A stretch of 64,000 nt of DNA from Cyanoderma ruficeps. Taxonomy: Eukaryota > Chordata > Aves > Passeriformes > Timaliidae. Position numbers and translations under genes: made by a program. Each line of letters starts with the position of its first letter. Position 1 is the first letter of the stretch. The DNA lies in the NCBI GenBank assembly GCA_008694505.1, contig VZDJ01000056.1:2112461-2176460 (forward strand). The letters are read 5' to 3'. Of the stretch, positions 63,801-64,000 are shown one piece after another. The notes below the pieces were generated by a model. That model was not told where the DNA came from and did no database searches. It saw only the letters and a program-made list of their open reading frames with translations.

Positions 63801-64000
63801 AAGAACAGCACTGTGGGGTGCAGAAAGGGGTTACCCCGTGTGCCCTGCATGCTCTGGAGTCTGAGGCACAGAGATGTGAACGGAGAGGCTCTGTCCTCAA
63901 CAAAGTCAGCAATGTCCCGTGGCACCATTGCTTGGTGCTCACTTTCACTGAAATGAAGGCATGTGCTGATGTCTGCTGAGCAGGGTGACAGTGCTAATCT
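54831..64000. other. no gene recognised; unique non-coding DNA
   Basis: I recognise no exon, RNA gene or transposon terminus. A minor CpG-rich piece at 58436-58525 ends in CACACGGTAGGT, which resembles a splice donor. A plus-strand frame at 61160-61411 has a protein-like composition but no ATG or splice support. T-rich runs occur near 58040, 62110 and 62375. The last 700 bp are C- and T-rich but unremarkable. Confidence 0.5.

Overview
This window looks like non-coding nuclear DNA from a bird, probably a songbird (Passeriformes). The evidence is the repeat content. There are two 3'-anchored CR1 LINE fragments with the avian octamer tail (6962-7225 on minus, 13190-13470 on plus). There is one long solo LTR (4782-6553) whose start and U3/R/U5 layout resemble songbird ERVL-type LTRs. 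There are also two old amniote MIR/CORE-SINE relics (19904-20038 on plus, 53886-54030 on minus). Repeat density is low, as expected for birds. I recognise no protein-coding exon. The longest open frames (185-197 codons) are about as long as chance predicts for 64 kb in six frames.

The one confident gene is a complete, intronless tRNA-Leu (anticodon UAA) at 48152-48234 on the plus strand. It has A and B boxes and a TTTT Pol III terminator at 48244-48247. A degenerate tRNA-like element lies about 0.6 kb upstream (47531-47608), and a second tRNA-like fragment lies at 33767-33830.

Layout: 1-4776 has nothing recognisable except a poly(T) tract with a 2-N gap. 4782-7225 is LTR plus CR1. 7226-11804 is plain. 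11805-15545 is the busiest left-hand stretch: two AT-rich blocks that look like conserved regulatory elements, a CR1, a C-rich quadruplex motif, another AT-rich block and a CpG cluster with a splice-donor-like end. 15546-22379 is plain apart from a 15-bp minisatellite and a MIR. 22380-26060 has an AT-rich block abutting a G-quadruplex motif, a pentanucleotide microsatellite, a CpG cluster, a striking 17-bp-stem inverted repeat and another AT-rich block. 26061-45264 is mostly plain, with a few AT-rich homeodomain/POU-motif blocks. 45265-54830 holds the tRNA, a MIR and several more conserved-element candidates. 54831-64000 is plain.

The best reading is a gene desert or very large intron carrying scattered candidate enhancers (TAATTA, ATTTGCAT and ATTTGCAAA motifs), as seen around developmental regulator genes. 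Conservation is inferred from composition and motif texture only, because no alignment was possible. The most unusual items are the 25644-25690 inverted repeat, the phased ATTTGCAAA triplet with overlapping alternative inverted repeats at 12751-12866, the GNRA hairpin resembling a broken hammerhead at 11860-11882, and the possible unannotated first exon at 15405-15545.
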